NCBI GenBank assembly: GCA_947500295.1 | Contig: CANMRM010000007.1 | Coordinates: 96,337 to 160,336, forward strand | DNA: 64,000 nucleotides | Reading direction: 5' to 3' | DNA from: an uncultured Kordiimonas sp. | GTDB taxonomy: Bacteria > Pseudomonadota > Alphaproteobacteria > Sphingomonadales > Kordiimonadaceae | In this document: positions 1-7,887 of the stretch, piece by piece | Layout: every line of letters begins with the position of its first letter | How positions within the stretch are numbered: the stretch's first letter is position 1 | Position numbers and translations under genes: made by a program | Notes under the pieces: generated by a model | Told to the model about the DNA's origin: nothing | The model's input: the letters and a program-made list of their open reading frames with translations, nothing else | The model's database searches: none

Positions 1-479
1 CGGATGAGAGCCGAGCTTCACTCCTGAGGAAAAACGGCTCAGTCTTTCATGCCTACATCGCCGACATTGAGGTGTTGTCTTCGGCCCAACGGCTTTTCCA
101 CCCAAGCAATACTCTGGTTGATCACACATGGCGCCAGATTGAGTTTTCGAGCTCAGTTCGCCAGCTCGGTGTATGCCAGCTTGCCATATCCGAGCATATC
201 TTTCGCCGGGGAGAGGAGAGAACAATTGTGTGGGCAGGATATACGGTTGATGGTGTGGCGGTTAAAAATGACATCGAGGAAAAAATTGAAACCGCTTTGC
301 AACTATTGAAAGGCAAACAGGCTTCGGGAACAGCATGGGTAATGAGTGCACCACTGGTGGGAGAACCAGACCTTATCCGGGAAATATTTTTGGAATTCCT
401 ATCGACATTTCCTGCCGATAGCTATTTAAGAGATGCGGGGGGCGCATTGAAAAGGGGCAACAGTATATGTGCGGAATAA
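1..479 (+). CDS. EpsI-type exosortase-associated protein, C-terminal part
   Basis: The reading frame is open to the left edge from base 3 and ends at 477-479, so only the last 158 residues are seen. The pattern (a SSAQRL-type segment, a Trp about 15 residues on, a charged R-G-E-E-R turn, then a V-x-W-A-G-Y-T-V-D-G strand and a helix ending in a V-M-S-A-P strand) matches the C-terminal half of EpsI/DUF3485 proteins. These occur with exosortase A and are thought to act in periplasmic polysaccharide or PEP-CTERM processing. It may be free-standing or the tail of an exosortase-EpsI fusion; the missing N-terminus would decide. Its stop lies 13 bases inside the next gene, so the two are translated as a unit. 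The family call rests on pattern recognition and on the neighbour. Confidence 0.65.
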   Translation, partial: DESRASLLRKNGSVFHAYIADIEVLSSAQRLFHPSNTLVDHTWRQIEFSSSVRQLGVCQLAISEHIFRRGEERTIVWAGYTVDGVAVKNDIEEKIETALQLLKGKQASGTAWVMSAPLVGEPDLIREIFLEFLSTFPADSYLRDAGGALKRGNSICAE

Positions 480-2365
480 CCGGCGGTATGACGCACAATG
501 GTGCTCCGGTTGAAGAAAGCCTCCTTCGGCAGATGACCGACCTGATTAACCATCGAGGGCCAGACGGCGATGGTTATTTCTGGGGTGGTGATGTTGCCCT
601 CGGACACAAACGGCTCTCTATTATCGACATCGCCGGCGGTCAACAGCCGATGTACAGTCAGGGCAAAGAGTTTGTTCTTTCCTACAACGGCGAAATATAC
701 AATTTTCAATATCTGCGACGGGAGCTGGAAGGGCTGGGCCACAAGTTTGCCACCCAGTCCGATACCGAAGTCTTGATGGCGAGCTATGTAGAATGGGGGG
801 AAGCATGTGTTGAGCGCTTGCGTGGCATGTTTGCCTTCGCCATTTGGGACGGTCCCAAACGCAAACTTTTTCTAGCAAGAGACCGGCTGGGTATCAAACC
901 ACTGTACTATGTGTTCCTGCCCAATGGTGACCTCTATTTTGCTTCAGAAATGAAGTCCTTGCTCGCTATCCCGGGGTTGCCGCGGAAGCTTAAAATTGAT
1001 GCTCTCGAAGACTATCTGACTCTAGGGTACGTTCCCGACCCTAAAACGATTATCGAAGGTGTGATGAAGCTGCCGCCAGCGACCACGCTGTCTTTGGAGA
1101 AGGGAGCTAGTCGGCCCCGGATGACGTGCTACTGGCAACCGGGAATAGGGGTGGCCGGGCTTACGGTGTCACGCAGCGAAGACTTGCTCGCCCGTCTGGA
1201 AGACGCCGTTAAGATGCGCATGATAGCGGACGTGCCACTGGGCGCGTTTTTGTCTGGCGGTGTGGACTCGAGTGCTGTTGTCGGCCTCATGTCGCGCCTC
1301 AATTCAGAACCTATTGAAACATGTGCAATCGGGTCGGAAGACCCGCTATATGACGAAAGCGGTTATGCCCAGATCGTAGCGGACCACTTTGAAACGAGTC
1401 ATCGCTGGCGTCTTGTTTCGGCCACAGACCGCTCGCTGATTGATCGCATAGCAGATGTGTATGACGAACCATTCGCGGATCCGTCGGCGCTGCCAACTTA
1501 TCGGGTATGCGGTCTGGCGAGAGAGAAAGTAAAAGTAGCCTTGTCAGGAGATGGGGGAGACGAACTCTTTGCCGGGTATCGTCGACACAGATTCCATATG
1601 GCTGAGGAAGCGCTTCGAAGCTCTCTTCCGATGCTTGTAAGACGGGCAGTGTTTGGCCCGTTGAGCGCAATTTACCCCAAACTCGACAGAGCCCCACAAT
1701 TTCTTCGGGCAAAATCAACATTTGAAGCATTGGCAAAAACATCGGCTCAAGCCTATTGCCAAAGCGTCAGCCGAACACCGGACAGGGAGAGGAAACGCTG
1801 GCACTCACGCCGGATGAAGAAAATCCTCGCGGGCTACCATCCGCATGATCGCTTTACTGAACTTGCCAATGAAGTTAAAGGCGCTGACCCGTTGTCGGTT
1901 ATTCAGTACATAGATTTGAAAACTTACCTTTGCGGCGACATCCTGACCAAAGTGGACAGGGCCAGCATGGCTCACAGTCTGGAAGTGCGCGTTCCCATTC
2001 TTGACCACAAGTTTGTCGAGTGGGGTCTGCGGGTTCCAGCGCGGGAGCGTATTGTTGAAGGCGAGGGCAAGGCTGTATTCCGAAACGCATTGCGCGGGTT
2101 TTTGCCGGATGAAACGCTGGATCGGGCTAAAAAAGGTTTCGATGTTCCAACCGTTAACTGGCTGCGCAACGAACTGGCCGATGACACCATGTCATTGGGA
2201 GAAAGTGACATTTTTGCAGACAGCGGTTTGTTTAATATGTTGGGTATTCAGCAAATGGCGGAAGAGCATGTGATTGGTGCACGCGACCACCACACAAGTT
2301 TGTGGGCATTAATAATGCTCGAGCGTTCGCTGAAAAAGCTCAATCTTGAAATGCCTACGGCATAG
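467..2365 (+). CDS. Exosortase A system-associated amidotransferase (asparagine synthase-like)
   Basis: The protein has 632 residues. It begins M-C-G-I-T-G, so Cys2 becomes the N-terminal nucleophile of a class II glutamine amidotransferase domain (about residues 2-215; H-R-G-P-D-G and Y-N-G-E-I-Y motifs). It continues as an asparagine-synthase ATP-pyrophosphatase domain with the S-G-G-V-D-S-S loop near residue 265 and S-G-D-G-G-D-E-L-F near 360. Length and details such as R-L-S-I-I-D-x-A-G-G-Q-Q-P and L-K-T-Y-L-x-G-D-I-L-T-K-V-D-R match the amidotransferase 1 subgroup found in exosortase A clusters rather than housekeeping AsnB. It presumably amidates a sugar or peptide intermediate, but the substrate is unknown. 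The ATG at 467 lies inside the upstream epsI-like gene. The stop is only 4 bases from the convergent phoB. Confidence 0.85.
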   Translation: MCGITGGMTHNGAPVEESLLRQMTDLINHRGPDGDGYFWGGDVALGHKRLSIIDIAGGQQPMYSQGKEFVLSYNGEIYNFQYLRRELEGLGHKFATQSDTEVLMASYVEWGEACVERLRGMFAFAIWDGPKRKLFLARDRLGIKPLYYVFLPNGDLYFASEMKSLLAIPGLPRKLKIDALEDYLTLGYVPDPKTIIEGVMKLPPATTLSLEKGASRPRMTCYWQPGIGVAGLTVSRSEDLLARLEDAVKMRMIADVPLGAFLSGGVDSSAVVGLMSRLNSEPIETCAIGSEDPLYDESGYAQIVADHFETSHRWRLVSATDRSLIDRIADVYDEPFADPSALPTYRVCGLAREKVKVALSGDGGDELFAGYRRHRFHMAEEALRSSLPMLVRRAVFGPLSAIYPKLDRAPQFLRAKSTFEALAKTSAQAYCQSVSRTPDRERKRWHSRRMKKILAGYHPHDRFTELANEVKGADPLSVIQYIDLKTYLCGDILTKVDRASMAHSLEVRVPILDHKFVEWGLRVPARERIVEGEGKAVFRNALRGFLPDETLDRAKKGFDVPTVNWLRNELADDTMSLGESDIFADSGLFNMLGIQQMAEEHVIGARDHHTSLWALIMLERSLKKLNLEMPTA

Positions 2366-2369
2366 AGTG

Positions 2370-3056
2370 TTATTTGGTGTTGTCCAGGGCGTAGCCGGCT
2401 GAACGGACGGTTCTTATATAGTCTTTACCGCCTGCATTCATTGCTTTGCGAAGTCTTCTGATATGCACATCAACTGTGCGCGGCTCGACGTAGACATCGT
2501 GGCCCCAAACCGAATCCAGAAGTTGCTCACGAGAAAACACCCGTCCGGGGTTTTCCATAAAGTGTCGCAAGAGGCGATATTCGGTGGGACCCAAATGTAT
2601 GGAAACACCGCTGCGAGTAACGCGGTGAGAGACGTTGTCCAGACAAATATCTTCGAACGTCAGTTCTTTGCCCGCCAGTGCGGGGCGAACCCGGCGCAGC
2701 ACTGCCTGTATGCGGGCAATGAGTTCTTTGGGAGAAAATGGCTTTACGACATAGTCATCGGCTCCAGTTTCAAGGCCTCGAACCCGATCAGGCTCATCTG
2801 CTCGTGCAGTCAGCATGATAATGGGCACATTTGCGGTCTCACTGTTGCGGCGCAGTTGCCGGCAAATTTCCAGGCCCGATAAGTTGGGTAACATCCAGTC
2901 CAGCAAGATAACGTCGGGTGTGTCTTGCGCCGCGAGGTACAGACCATCTTCCCCATCAGCAACCGCATCGACCTTATAGTCCGCGCGTTCCAGATTATAC
3001 CGCACCAACTCTGTAATATTCAGGTCGTCTTCGATCAGTAGAACTCTGGTTTTCAC
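2370..3056 (-). CDS. phoB: Phosphate regulon response regulator PhoB
   Basis: OmpR/PhoB-type response regulator of 228 residues. The receiver domain has the acidic pair in L-L-I-E-D-D, the phospho-acceptor Asp in L-L-D-W-M-L-P and the conserved Lys in V-V-K-P-F-S. The C-terminal winged helix contains L-G-P-T-E-Y-R-L-L and ends in the V-D-V-H-I-R-R-L-R-K recognition region. The GTG at 3056 is chosen because AGAGGA lies about 9 bases upstream and the length then matches the family. An ATG at 3074 and a TTG at 3077 are in frame but have poor ribosome sites. phoR lies upstream on the same strand, separated by 203 bases holding two Pho-box-like sites, so phoB probably has its own autoregulated promoter. 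No pst or phoU genes are nearby. Confidence 0.93.
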   Translation of the reverse strand: MKTRVLLIEDDLNITELVRYNLERADYKVDAVADGEDGLYLAAQDTPDVILLDWMLPNLSGLEICRQLRRNSETANVPIIMLTARADEPDRVRGLETGADDYVVKPFSPKELIARIQAVLRRVRPALAGKELTFEDICLDNVSHRVTRSGVSIHLGPTEYRLLRHFMENPGRVFSREQLLDSVWGHDVYVEPRTVDVHIRRLRKAMNAGGKDYIRTVRSAGYALDNTK

Positions 3057-3180
3057 AGGAGTGTTTCCTCTCATCAACTGCAGCCGGTTTTCTCAGTTAC
3101 ACCGTCGTTGTCGCTTGGAATTACTGGTAATTGCCAGAAGCGATTTGATGTTTTGATCGGCCTACTGATACTGATGCTAT

Positions 3181-3198
3181 GTTACAGTTTAATGGCGC
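3181..3198 (-). promoter_or_regulatory. Candidate Pho box 1 upstream of phoB
   Basis: Read on the minus strand this is GCGCCATTAAACTGTAAC. By hand it matches 13 of 18 positions of the tandem PhoB site (two CTGTCAT-like repeats with a 4-base AT-rich linker). The second half-site CTGTAAC is near perfect and the first is weak. It lies 125 bases upstream of the chosen phoB start. Confidence 0.4.
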
Positions 3199-3211
3199 GA
3201 AGAGCGAGCAA

Positions 3212-3229
3212 ATGTCGCTTTTATGACAT
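3212..3229 (-). promoter_or_regulatory. Candidate Pho box 2 upstream of phoB
   Basis: Read on the minus strand this is ATGTCATAAAAGCGACAT, 14 of 18 positions of the tandem PhoB consensus, with a near-perfect first half-site and AAAA linker. Its centre is 31 bases from the first candidate, about three helical turns, so PhoB dimers could bind both on one face. Confidence 0.42.
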
Positions 3230-3259
3230 GGTACAAGGCGGTTACCTGATGGTTTAAGG

Positions 3260-4537
3260 TCAGGCGCGGTGCAGCTTGAAACTGAAAGTCGAGCCTTCTC
3301 CCACGACGCTTTTGACATCCAGCACGCTGCCATGGCGAATCAAAATGTGTTTTACAATTGCCAGGCCCAAGCCGGTACCACCCATTTTTCGCGAGCGGGC
3401 ATCATCCACCCGGTAGAACCTCTCGGTTAGGCGGGCCAGATGCTCTTTGGAAATGCCGGGGCCTTCATCGCGGATGGCCAGGGATATGTATTTCTTGTCT
3501 TTTGCCACCTTTGCTGAAACATGAACAGTGGAATCCCGGTCGGCATATTTTGCGGCATTAACTGCGAGGTTTAGCAGTACCTGCATCAGTTGATCCGGGT
3601 CCGCAATAACACGTGAAGCACTGGCATCGACATCGATTTTAAAGTCAACACCCCGTTCCTTGCCTGCAGCCGCTGCTGTTAAGACAACGCTGTTGATCAT
3701 CGCTTCCACGTTGACCTCAGTATCGGGAGCCTCATGTCGGGACATCTCGATCTTTGACAAGGACAGCAAGTCATCGATGAGGCGAACCATGCGTTCTGCC
3801 TCAGACTGCATTATTCCCAGAAATCTATCATGCGCCGGCAGGTCATCTTTCGCAGGGCCCTGCAAAGTTTCAATAAAGCCGATGAGGGAAGAAAGCGGAG
3901 TTCTGAGCTCATGACTGGCATTGGCAACAAAATCTACGCGCATCTGCTCGGTTTGCAGCATGCTGGTTATCTCGTAGAAAAAAGCCATCGCTTGCGTTGG
4001 CACGTCGTCGCCACCAGTTCCAGACACTCTGGAAATGGTCACGTCAAAACTGCGTTTTTGCTTGTTGGTATAGCGAACAACGCCGGCGTGCTTTTTGCCA
4101 TCATCAAATATTTTTTCGATGGCATTCACAATTTTGGACTGGCGTAAATAGATATAGACGTCATTTCCGACGATATCAGAGCCGAGGAGGTCAAGCGCCG
4201 CATGGTTGGCAAATGAAATCCGGTGATCTTCTCCAATGATTAAAATTGGCAAAGGAACGGCATTCAATGTGTTTGCCCGCACAGATTTTATGCCACCGCG
4301 CTTGTTAAACTCGAGTTTTCGTGTTTCAGCAATTCGAGTGCGCAGAGCTGTGCGATGCCTCTTGAACTCAAGTCGTACCAATAGGCCCGCTATTGTCAAA
4401 AATATGAGCAGGGCAGCAATGGTGTCGACCAATTCCACCGACCAGAAAAAAGCGAGCAGGGCAAGTAAGGCAATAATAATGGTGCGTTCGCTCAATAGGG
4501 CCTGAAGGCCGGATGATTCGCGATTTCTGGGTTTCAT
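3260..4537 (-). CDS. phoR: Phosphate regulon sensor histidine kinase PhoR
   Basis: The protein has 425 residues. Two close hydrophobic segments in residues 15-55 form the membrane anchor, with no large periplasmic domain, as is usual for PhoR. A PAS domain (about 90-190) follows, then the HisKA box S-H-E-L-R-T-P-L-S near residue 210 with the phosphorylated His, and a HATPase domain with an N-box (N-L-A-V-N-A-A-K-Y), D-E-G-P-G-I and G-T-G-L-G-L-A-I-V. It should phosphorylate PhoB when phosphate is scarce. phoB is the next gene on this strand. The start is an ATG; the divergent gene unit at 4765 shares the 227-base upstream region, which carries another Pho-box-like site. Confidence 0.93.
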   Translation of the reverse strand: MKPRNRESSGLQALLSERTIIIALLALLAFFWSVELVDTIAALLIFLTIAGLLVRLEFKRHRTALRTRIAETRKLEFNKRGGIKSVRANTLNAVPLPILIIGEDHRISFANHAALDLLGSDIVGNDVYIYLRQSKIVNAIEKIFDDGKKHAGVVRYTNKQKRSFDVTISRVSGTGGDDVPTQAMAFFYEITSMLQTEQMRVDFVANASHELRTPLSSLIGFIETLQGPAKDDLPAHDRFLGIMQSEAERMVRLIDDLLSLSKIEMSRHEAPDTEVNVEAMINSVVLTAAAAGKERGVDFKIDVDASASRVIADPDQLMQVLLNLAVNAAKYADRDSTVHVSAKVAKDKKYISLAIRDEGPGISKEHLARLTERFYRVDDARSRKMGGTGLGLAIVKHILIRHGSVLDVKSVVGEGSTFSFKLHRA

Positions 4538-4609
4538 GGTTTTAGCCGCACGCCTGAAAATTGTAATTTGTAAGACTTATATATTTTGCCGCGAGTAGAA
4601 AACAGCAAA

Positions 4610-4627
4610 GTTACATTTGAATGACCG
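4610..4627 (-). promoter_or_regulatory. Candidate Pho box in the phoR / exported-protein divergent region
   Basis: On the minus strand this reads CGGTCATTCAAATGTAAC, 13 of 18 positions of the tandem PhoB site by hand count. It lies 73 bases upstream of phoR and 138 bases upstream of the divergent gene at 4765, so it could serve either. The rest of the 227-base gap is AT-rich with no other feature recognised. Confidence 0.33.
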
Positions 4628-4764
4628 ACCGAAATTCCGGTTTATTGATATTTCATTAGGAAAAATATAGCATTGTACATTATAAAACGACGATCTGGTT
4701 GGGGCTTGGCTCGGAAACGGGCGCCAGTGGACATCTTGTTATCTCGATTGAGTGTGGAAAAATC

Positions 4765-5505
4765 GTGACTGAATGGCCAGAGAATTCTGAAAATAGTCCG
4801 GAAGAGCAAAAACGACTGTCTGACCGGCGTCATCTACTGAAGCTTGGTGTGGCAGGGTTGCCGATGGTGTTGACGCTTAGGGCGTCGGCACAGCAAACTC
4901 TGGTGTCACAGTTGCAGTGTGTCTTTCAACTTCCCAGGCGTGTTCGCATACTTGTTGACTGCGATGGTAGTGCCTGGGTGGGGCGCCCCAGAGTGAGATA
5001 CAGAAGCGGCAAAGGCTGGAAAGTCGAAGACCTGGTCAACTTCAAGAGCAATGCCGAGTATGTGTTTCCCTCTGGCACAGTGCCCAGTGGGTATCGCCCC
5101 ACGGCTTGCCCGGAAGAGATTTGCGATGCGGACGATGATGACGATAACGGTAACAGCTACAATCATAATTCTGTTTCCGAGTTGGATGCGCTGTTAAACA
5201 ACCCAATGCCTTCGAACGCTTCGGAAATTGCTGCTTTCTCCGCAAACTCCGGCCGCAGCGATGACGACGATGACGATTGTGACCCCGAATGGCAGGACAA
5301 TGGCTACGCTCTGTATACAATTTCCAAAAATACCGAGATCATGCCAAGCGACCATTTAGGAAACGGCGGATGGAGCCCCAGCGGCGATGCTGAAGGCCTA
5401 TATATTGTTCTTTCGCTCACCTATGCGAATTCGTACGGCAATCAGGGTGGTTGGCCAGGCATTTCCTGCGTCGCTTCAATCCTCACCTATCTTGGACAAC
5501 TCTAG
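4765..5505 (+). CDS. Exported Asp-rich six-cysteine protein with Tat-like signal; putative substrate of the adjacent kinase module
   Basis: Function unknown; 246 residues from a GTG at 4765 (GTGGAAA upstream). A TTG at 4699 would add 22 residues without a better ribosome site. Residues 20-43 read as a twin-arginine-type signal: D-R-R-H-L-L-K-L-G, a hydrophobic stretch and A-S-A before Gln43. The mature part has six cysteines (about 52, 66, 115, 120, 172, 235), suggesting disulfides in the periplasm. It also has two acidic runs (Asp 122-128 and Asp 166-173) flanking an Asn/Ser-rich stretch. Acidic runs could bind calcium or be sites of modification. It ends 36 bases before the PqqD-like gene and is probably the first gene of that operon. 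Being encoded first beside a peptide-recognition protein and a kinase makes it the likely target, but that is inference. No family was recognised. Confidence 0.6.
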   Translation: MTEWPENSENSPEEQKRLSDRRHLLKLGVAGLPMVLTLRASAQQTLVSQLQCVFQLPRRVRILVDCDGSAWVGRPRVRYRSGKGWKVEDLVNFKSNAEYVFPSGTVPSGYRPTACPEEICDADDDDDNGNSYNHNSVSELDALLNNPMPSNASEIAAFSANSGRSDDDDDDCDPEWQDNGYALYTISKNTEIMPSDHLGNGGWSPSGDAEGLYIVLSLTYANSYGNQGGWPGISCVASILTYLGQL

Positions 5506-5541
5506 CGGTCGCGTTACCATTGTCGACTTGAGGAGTTTTTG

Positions 5542-5847
5542 ATGGCCGCAGGTCCTGTTGATGATGCGTTGTTGTGGAAGTCCAGCGCTGACGACTGGGT
5601 AGCCGAAGAGTTTGACGACACGTTTTTGGTGTTTTTTCGTCCTTCGGCTGAAACGCATTTCCTGAATTTTTTGTCGTTTGGTGCACTGCGCCAGTGTGCC
5701 CGTGAGCCCCAGAACATGAATAGCCTGACGCTCAACCTGAGACAGGAATTTGACATCGAAGACGCTGAACTTCCGCTTTCGCTAGTGAAGAGTGTGGTTG
5801 AGCAGCTGGACGATACAGGCCTGATTAAGCCGGTGACATCAAAGTGA
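5542..5847 (+). CDS. HPr-rel-A system PqqD-like peptide-binding protein
   Basis: The protein has 101 residues and a clear AGGAG site 6 bases before the ATG at 5542. It matches the compact PqqD winged-helix fold: an N-terminal strand region with W-x-x-x-x-x-D-D-T-F-L-V-F-F, helices, then an L-V-x-x-V-V-E-Q-L-D-D-T-G-L-I end. PqqD-like domains act as RiPP recognition elements that hold a precursor peptide for a modifying enzyme. Members beside an HprK-related kinase are classed as the HPr-rel-A PqqD family. Its stop overlaps the kinase start (GTGA), so the two are translationally coupled and probably work together. The bound peptide is unknown; the upstream exported protein is the nearest candidate. 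Confidence 0.72.
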   Translation: MAAGPVDDALLWKSSADDWVAEEFDDTFLVFFRPSAETHFLNFLSFGALRQCAREPQNMNSLTLNLRQEFDIEDAELPLSLVKSVVEQLDDTGLIKPVTSK

Positions 5848-6758
5848 GCGCACCGCTTCAACAATTTGATAGCAAAGACCTGAAACAGGCGCTTAAGGCT
5901 GGCACATTTACGATGTCGCTGGGTCCGTTTGCACACCTGGTTTCAGGAAGCAGTGATGCGCTCCTGGATTTTCTCGAGGATACCTACCGTGACTACAACG
6001 TCGATTTGCAGCCGAGAGACGTTACAGAGATTGTATTGAGTTTAAAGGCTCCCAATTTTGTGCGCCGGTTTGTCCGGCGTCAAATAACGCCGGATCCAGG
6101 CTTTGACGTTCCTGCGGTTCCGCTGCCGCTGAGAATGGCGCCCTTGGCGTTCGAGATGGGTTTAAACCTCTCTGTTGCTCTTAAATGCTGTCGGTTAATG
6201 ACCATTCATGCCGGTGTGGTCGCTGATGAAAAAGGCGCCATAGTTATGAGTGCGGCCTCAGGTGGGGGGAAAAGTACGCTCACGGCGGCATTGATGGCGG
6301 AAGGGTATCGGCTTTTCTCCGACGAATTTGCGCTGGTTGATCTGGAAAATGCATCGCTGCACCCTTATCCCCGCCCCATTTCACTGAAGCAGCAGTCTAT
6401 CCCAGTGGTTCGCGACATCGTTGGCTCAGATCAAATTAGCGACCTGATTACGGGCACACCTAAAGGTGACATCGCCTATTGCCGCGTGAAAAAAAGTGAC
6501 CTGTCTGCCGACAACCAAACATCGCACGCGAAGCTGATATTGTTTCCAAGATTTGAAGAGGGTGTCAGCCCTGTTGCCCGCATGTTAAATCCCGCTGAAG
6601 CAATTATGCGGCTCATCCCAGCCTCCACAAATTACAATTTGCTGGGCGAACCCGCGTTTAATGCGGTGGTAAAACTGGCACGTAACGCTCGTGCTTACGA
6701 AATTTCCTATGGGTCAACAGCGCAGAGCTTGCGGTTGATTTCAGAGCTTGGGGGGTAA
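5844..6758 (+). CDS. HprK-related kinase A
   Basis: The protein has 304 residues and starts at a GTG overlapping the previous stop. The C-terminal half has HPr-kinase features: His122 in T-I-H-A-G-V-V, a P-loop A-S-G-G-G-K-S-T at about 138-145, and S-D-E-F-A-L-V-D near 159-166 in place of the Walker B region. HPr kinases phosphorylate a Ser/Thr on a protein partner. Relatives in lasso-peptide clusters phosphorylate a peptide, which is the closest known parallel. The N-terminal 110 residues are specific to this subgroup and may dock the PqqD-like partner. No true HPr or PTS gene is nearby, so catabolite control is unlikely. The target is not known. Confidence 0.82.
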   Translation: MSAPLQQFDSKDLKQALKAGTFTMSLGPFAHLVSGSSDALLDFLEDTYRDYNVDLQPRDVTEIVLSLKAPNFVRRFVRRQITPDPGFDVPAVPLPLRMAPLAFEMGLNLSVALKCCRLMTIHAGVVADEKGAIVMSAASGGGKSTLTAALMAEGYRLFSDEFALVDLENASLHPYPRPISLKQQSIPVVRDIVGSDQISDLITGTPKGDIAYCRVKKSDLSADNQTSHAKLILFPRFEEGVSPVARMLNPAEAIMRLIPASTNYNLLGEPAFNAVVKLARNARAYEISYGSTAQSLRLISELGG

Positions 6759-6767
6759 TAGGGCGGT

Positions 6768-7814
6768 ATGGACCTCCAGGTACTAAAAATCATAGTAGGA
6801 GATAAACCCCTACCAGAAGGTTTTCTGAGGCAAACAGAAGTCATCAAGTTCGCGGATACCAATCATGTGTTAGGGCAAATGGCGCATCAATATCGGCGCG
6901 AAAAGTCACCAGGTCTCGCAGATGCCTTCAAAAATGCAAAACTTCGCTCGAGGCATGACCACATCATGCTGCATTTTGAAATGGAACGCGTGGCACGGGC
7001 ACTAACGAATAGCGGCATCAAAGCGGTGGTGCTGAAAGGTGGCGCTTATGTTGCCAGAGGTTTGACGGCATCCAGGGGGCGGAGGGTTAGCGATCTGGAT
7101 ATTTTGGTCGCGTCCGACCAACTTGACGTAACGGAGAAGTTACTTGAGGCCGCAGGGTGGGCGACGGATGAACAGACAGACAATCCGTACGACCAGCAGT
7201 ATTACCGTGAACACATGCATGAACTACCGCCTCTCCGACACAAAACCAGGGGAACGATCGTTGACGTACACCATTCACTGTTGCCGAAAACAGCTCGACA
7301 CCAGGTGAATGTTTCCGAGATGATGTCTTGTGCTGAGCATCTGGACGAGGAAGGTCTCTGGAGTTTTCAGATGATGGACATATTTATCCATTCTGCAGTA
7401 CACGCATTTGTAGATGGCCAGCTGGATGTCCCTGTCCGGACACTTGTTGAACTTAACTTGCTTTTTGCCGACCTCAGCGACACCGACAGGGACGGGATTG
7501 TCGATCGGGCTAAAGCGCTTGGTGCAACAAAAGCTGTTGGCCTCGCTTTATGGTCCATTGGTCGCCTTTTTGCTCATAATCAGGCCAGAGAATCCTCGAT
7601 ACGGCTTGTGCCCGCACATAGACACCTGCCTCTGAAATATGCGCTGTTGTCGAAGGCTGCTGACAATGCATTTTCTCCCATGGCCAAGGCATTTTTATAT
7701 GTTCGTGGGCACTTTCTTCGGATGCCGTTTTATCTTCTGGTGCCGCATCTCGTTCGCAAAGCCGTGCGATGGCGACCCGGTCAAAACCTCCCTCATGAGC
7801 TTCCAACACCATAA
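6768..7814 (+). CDS. Nucleotidyltransferase-fold protein of the HPr-rel-A module
   Basis: The protein has 348 residues and lies 9 bases after the kinase gene. Residues 84-114 hold the uncharacterised nucleotidyltransferase pattern: V-L-K-G-G at 88-92, R-G-R-R-V-S-D-L-D at about 103-111 with Asp109 and Asp111 as probable metal ligands, and then I-L-V. A conserved third-acid strand V-D-V-H-H follows near residue 165. Such proteins (NTP_transf_5 type) transfer a nucleotidyl group or act with it as substrate. They accompany HprK-like kinases both in this module and in some lasso-peptide clusters. The C-terminus is Arg-rich with hydrophobic helices. Reaction and partner are unknown. It is the last gene of the unit; the next gene has its own promoter. 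Confidence 0.72.
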   Translation: MDLQVLKIIVGDKPLPEGFLRQTEVIKFADTNHVLGQMAHQYRREKSPGLADAFKNAKLRSRHDHIMLHFEMERVARALTNSGIKAVVLKGGAYVARGLTASRGRRVSDLDILVASDQLDVTEKLLEAAGWATDEQTDNPYDQQYYREHMHELPPLRHKTRGTIVDVHHSLLPKTARHQVNVSEMMSCAEHLDEEGLWSFQMMDIFIHSAVHAFVDGQLDVPVRTLVELNLLFADLSDTDRDGIVDRAKALGATKAVGLALWSIGRLFAHNQARESSIRLVPAHRHLPLKYALLSKAADNAFSPMAKAFLYVRGHFLRMPFYLLVPHLVRKAVRWRPGQNLPHELPTP

Positions 7815-7850
7815 ATTCGACACTAATCCCGCTCGTGGCTTGCTTTAGGC

Positions 7851-7877
7851 TTGCACCCGGAGACGCTCAGGTATAAT
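7851..7877 (+). promoter_or_regulatory. Candidate sigma-70 promoter of the DAHP synthase gene
   Basis: TTGCAC at 7851-7856 and a perfect TATAAT at 7872-7877, but with a short 15-base spacer. Start of transcription would be near 7884, about 70 bases before the ATG and just before the dyad at 7888-7911. Confidence 0.4.
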
Positions 7878-7887
7878 AGCAAAGGAA

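Noticed and set aside
467..7814. A true lasso-peptide cluster
   Set aside because: The amidotransferase is the exosortase type, there is no B2-like transglutaminase protease and no short precursor with a Gly/Ser core was found; only the domain parallels remain.
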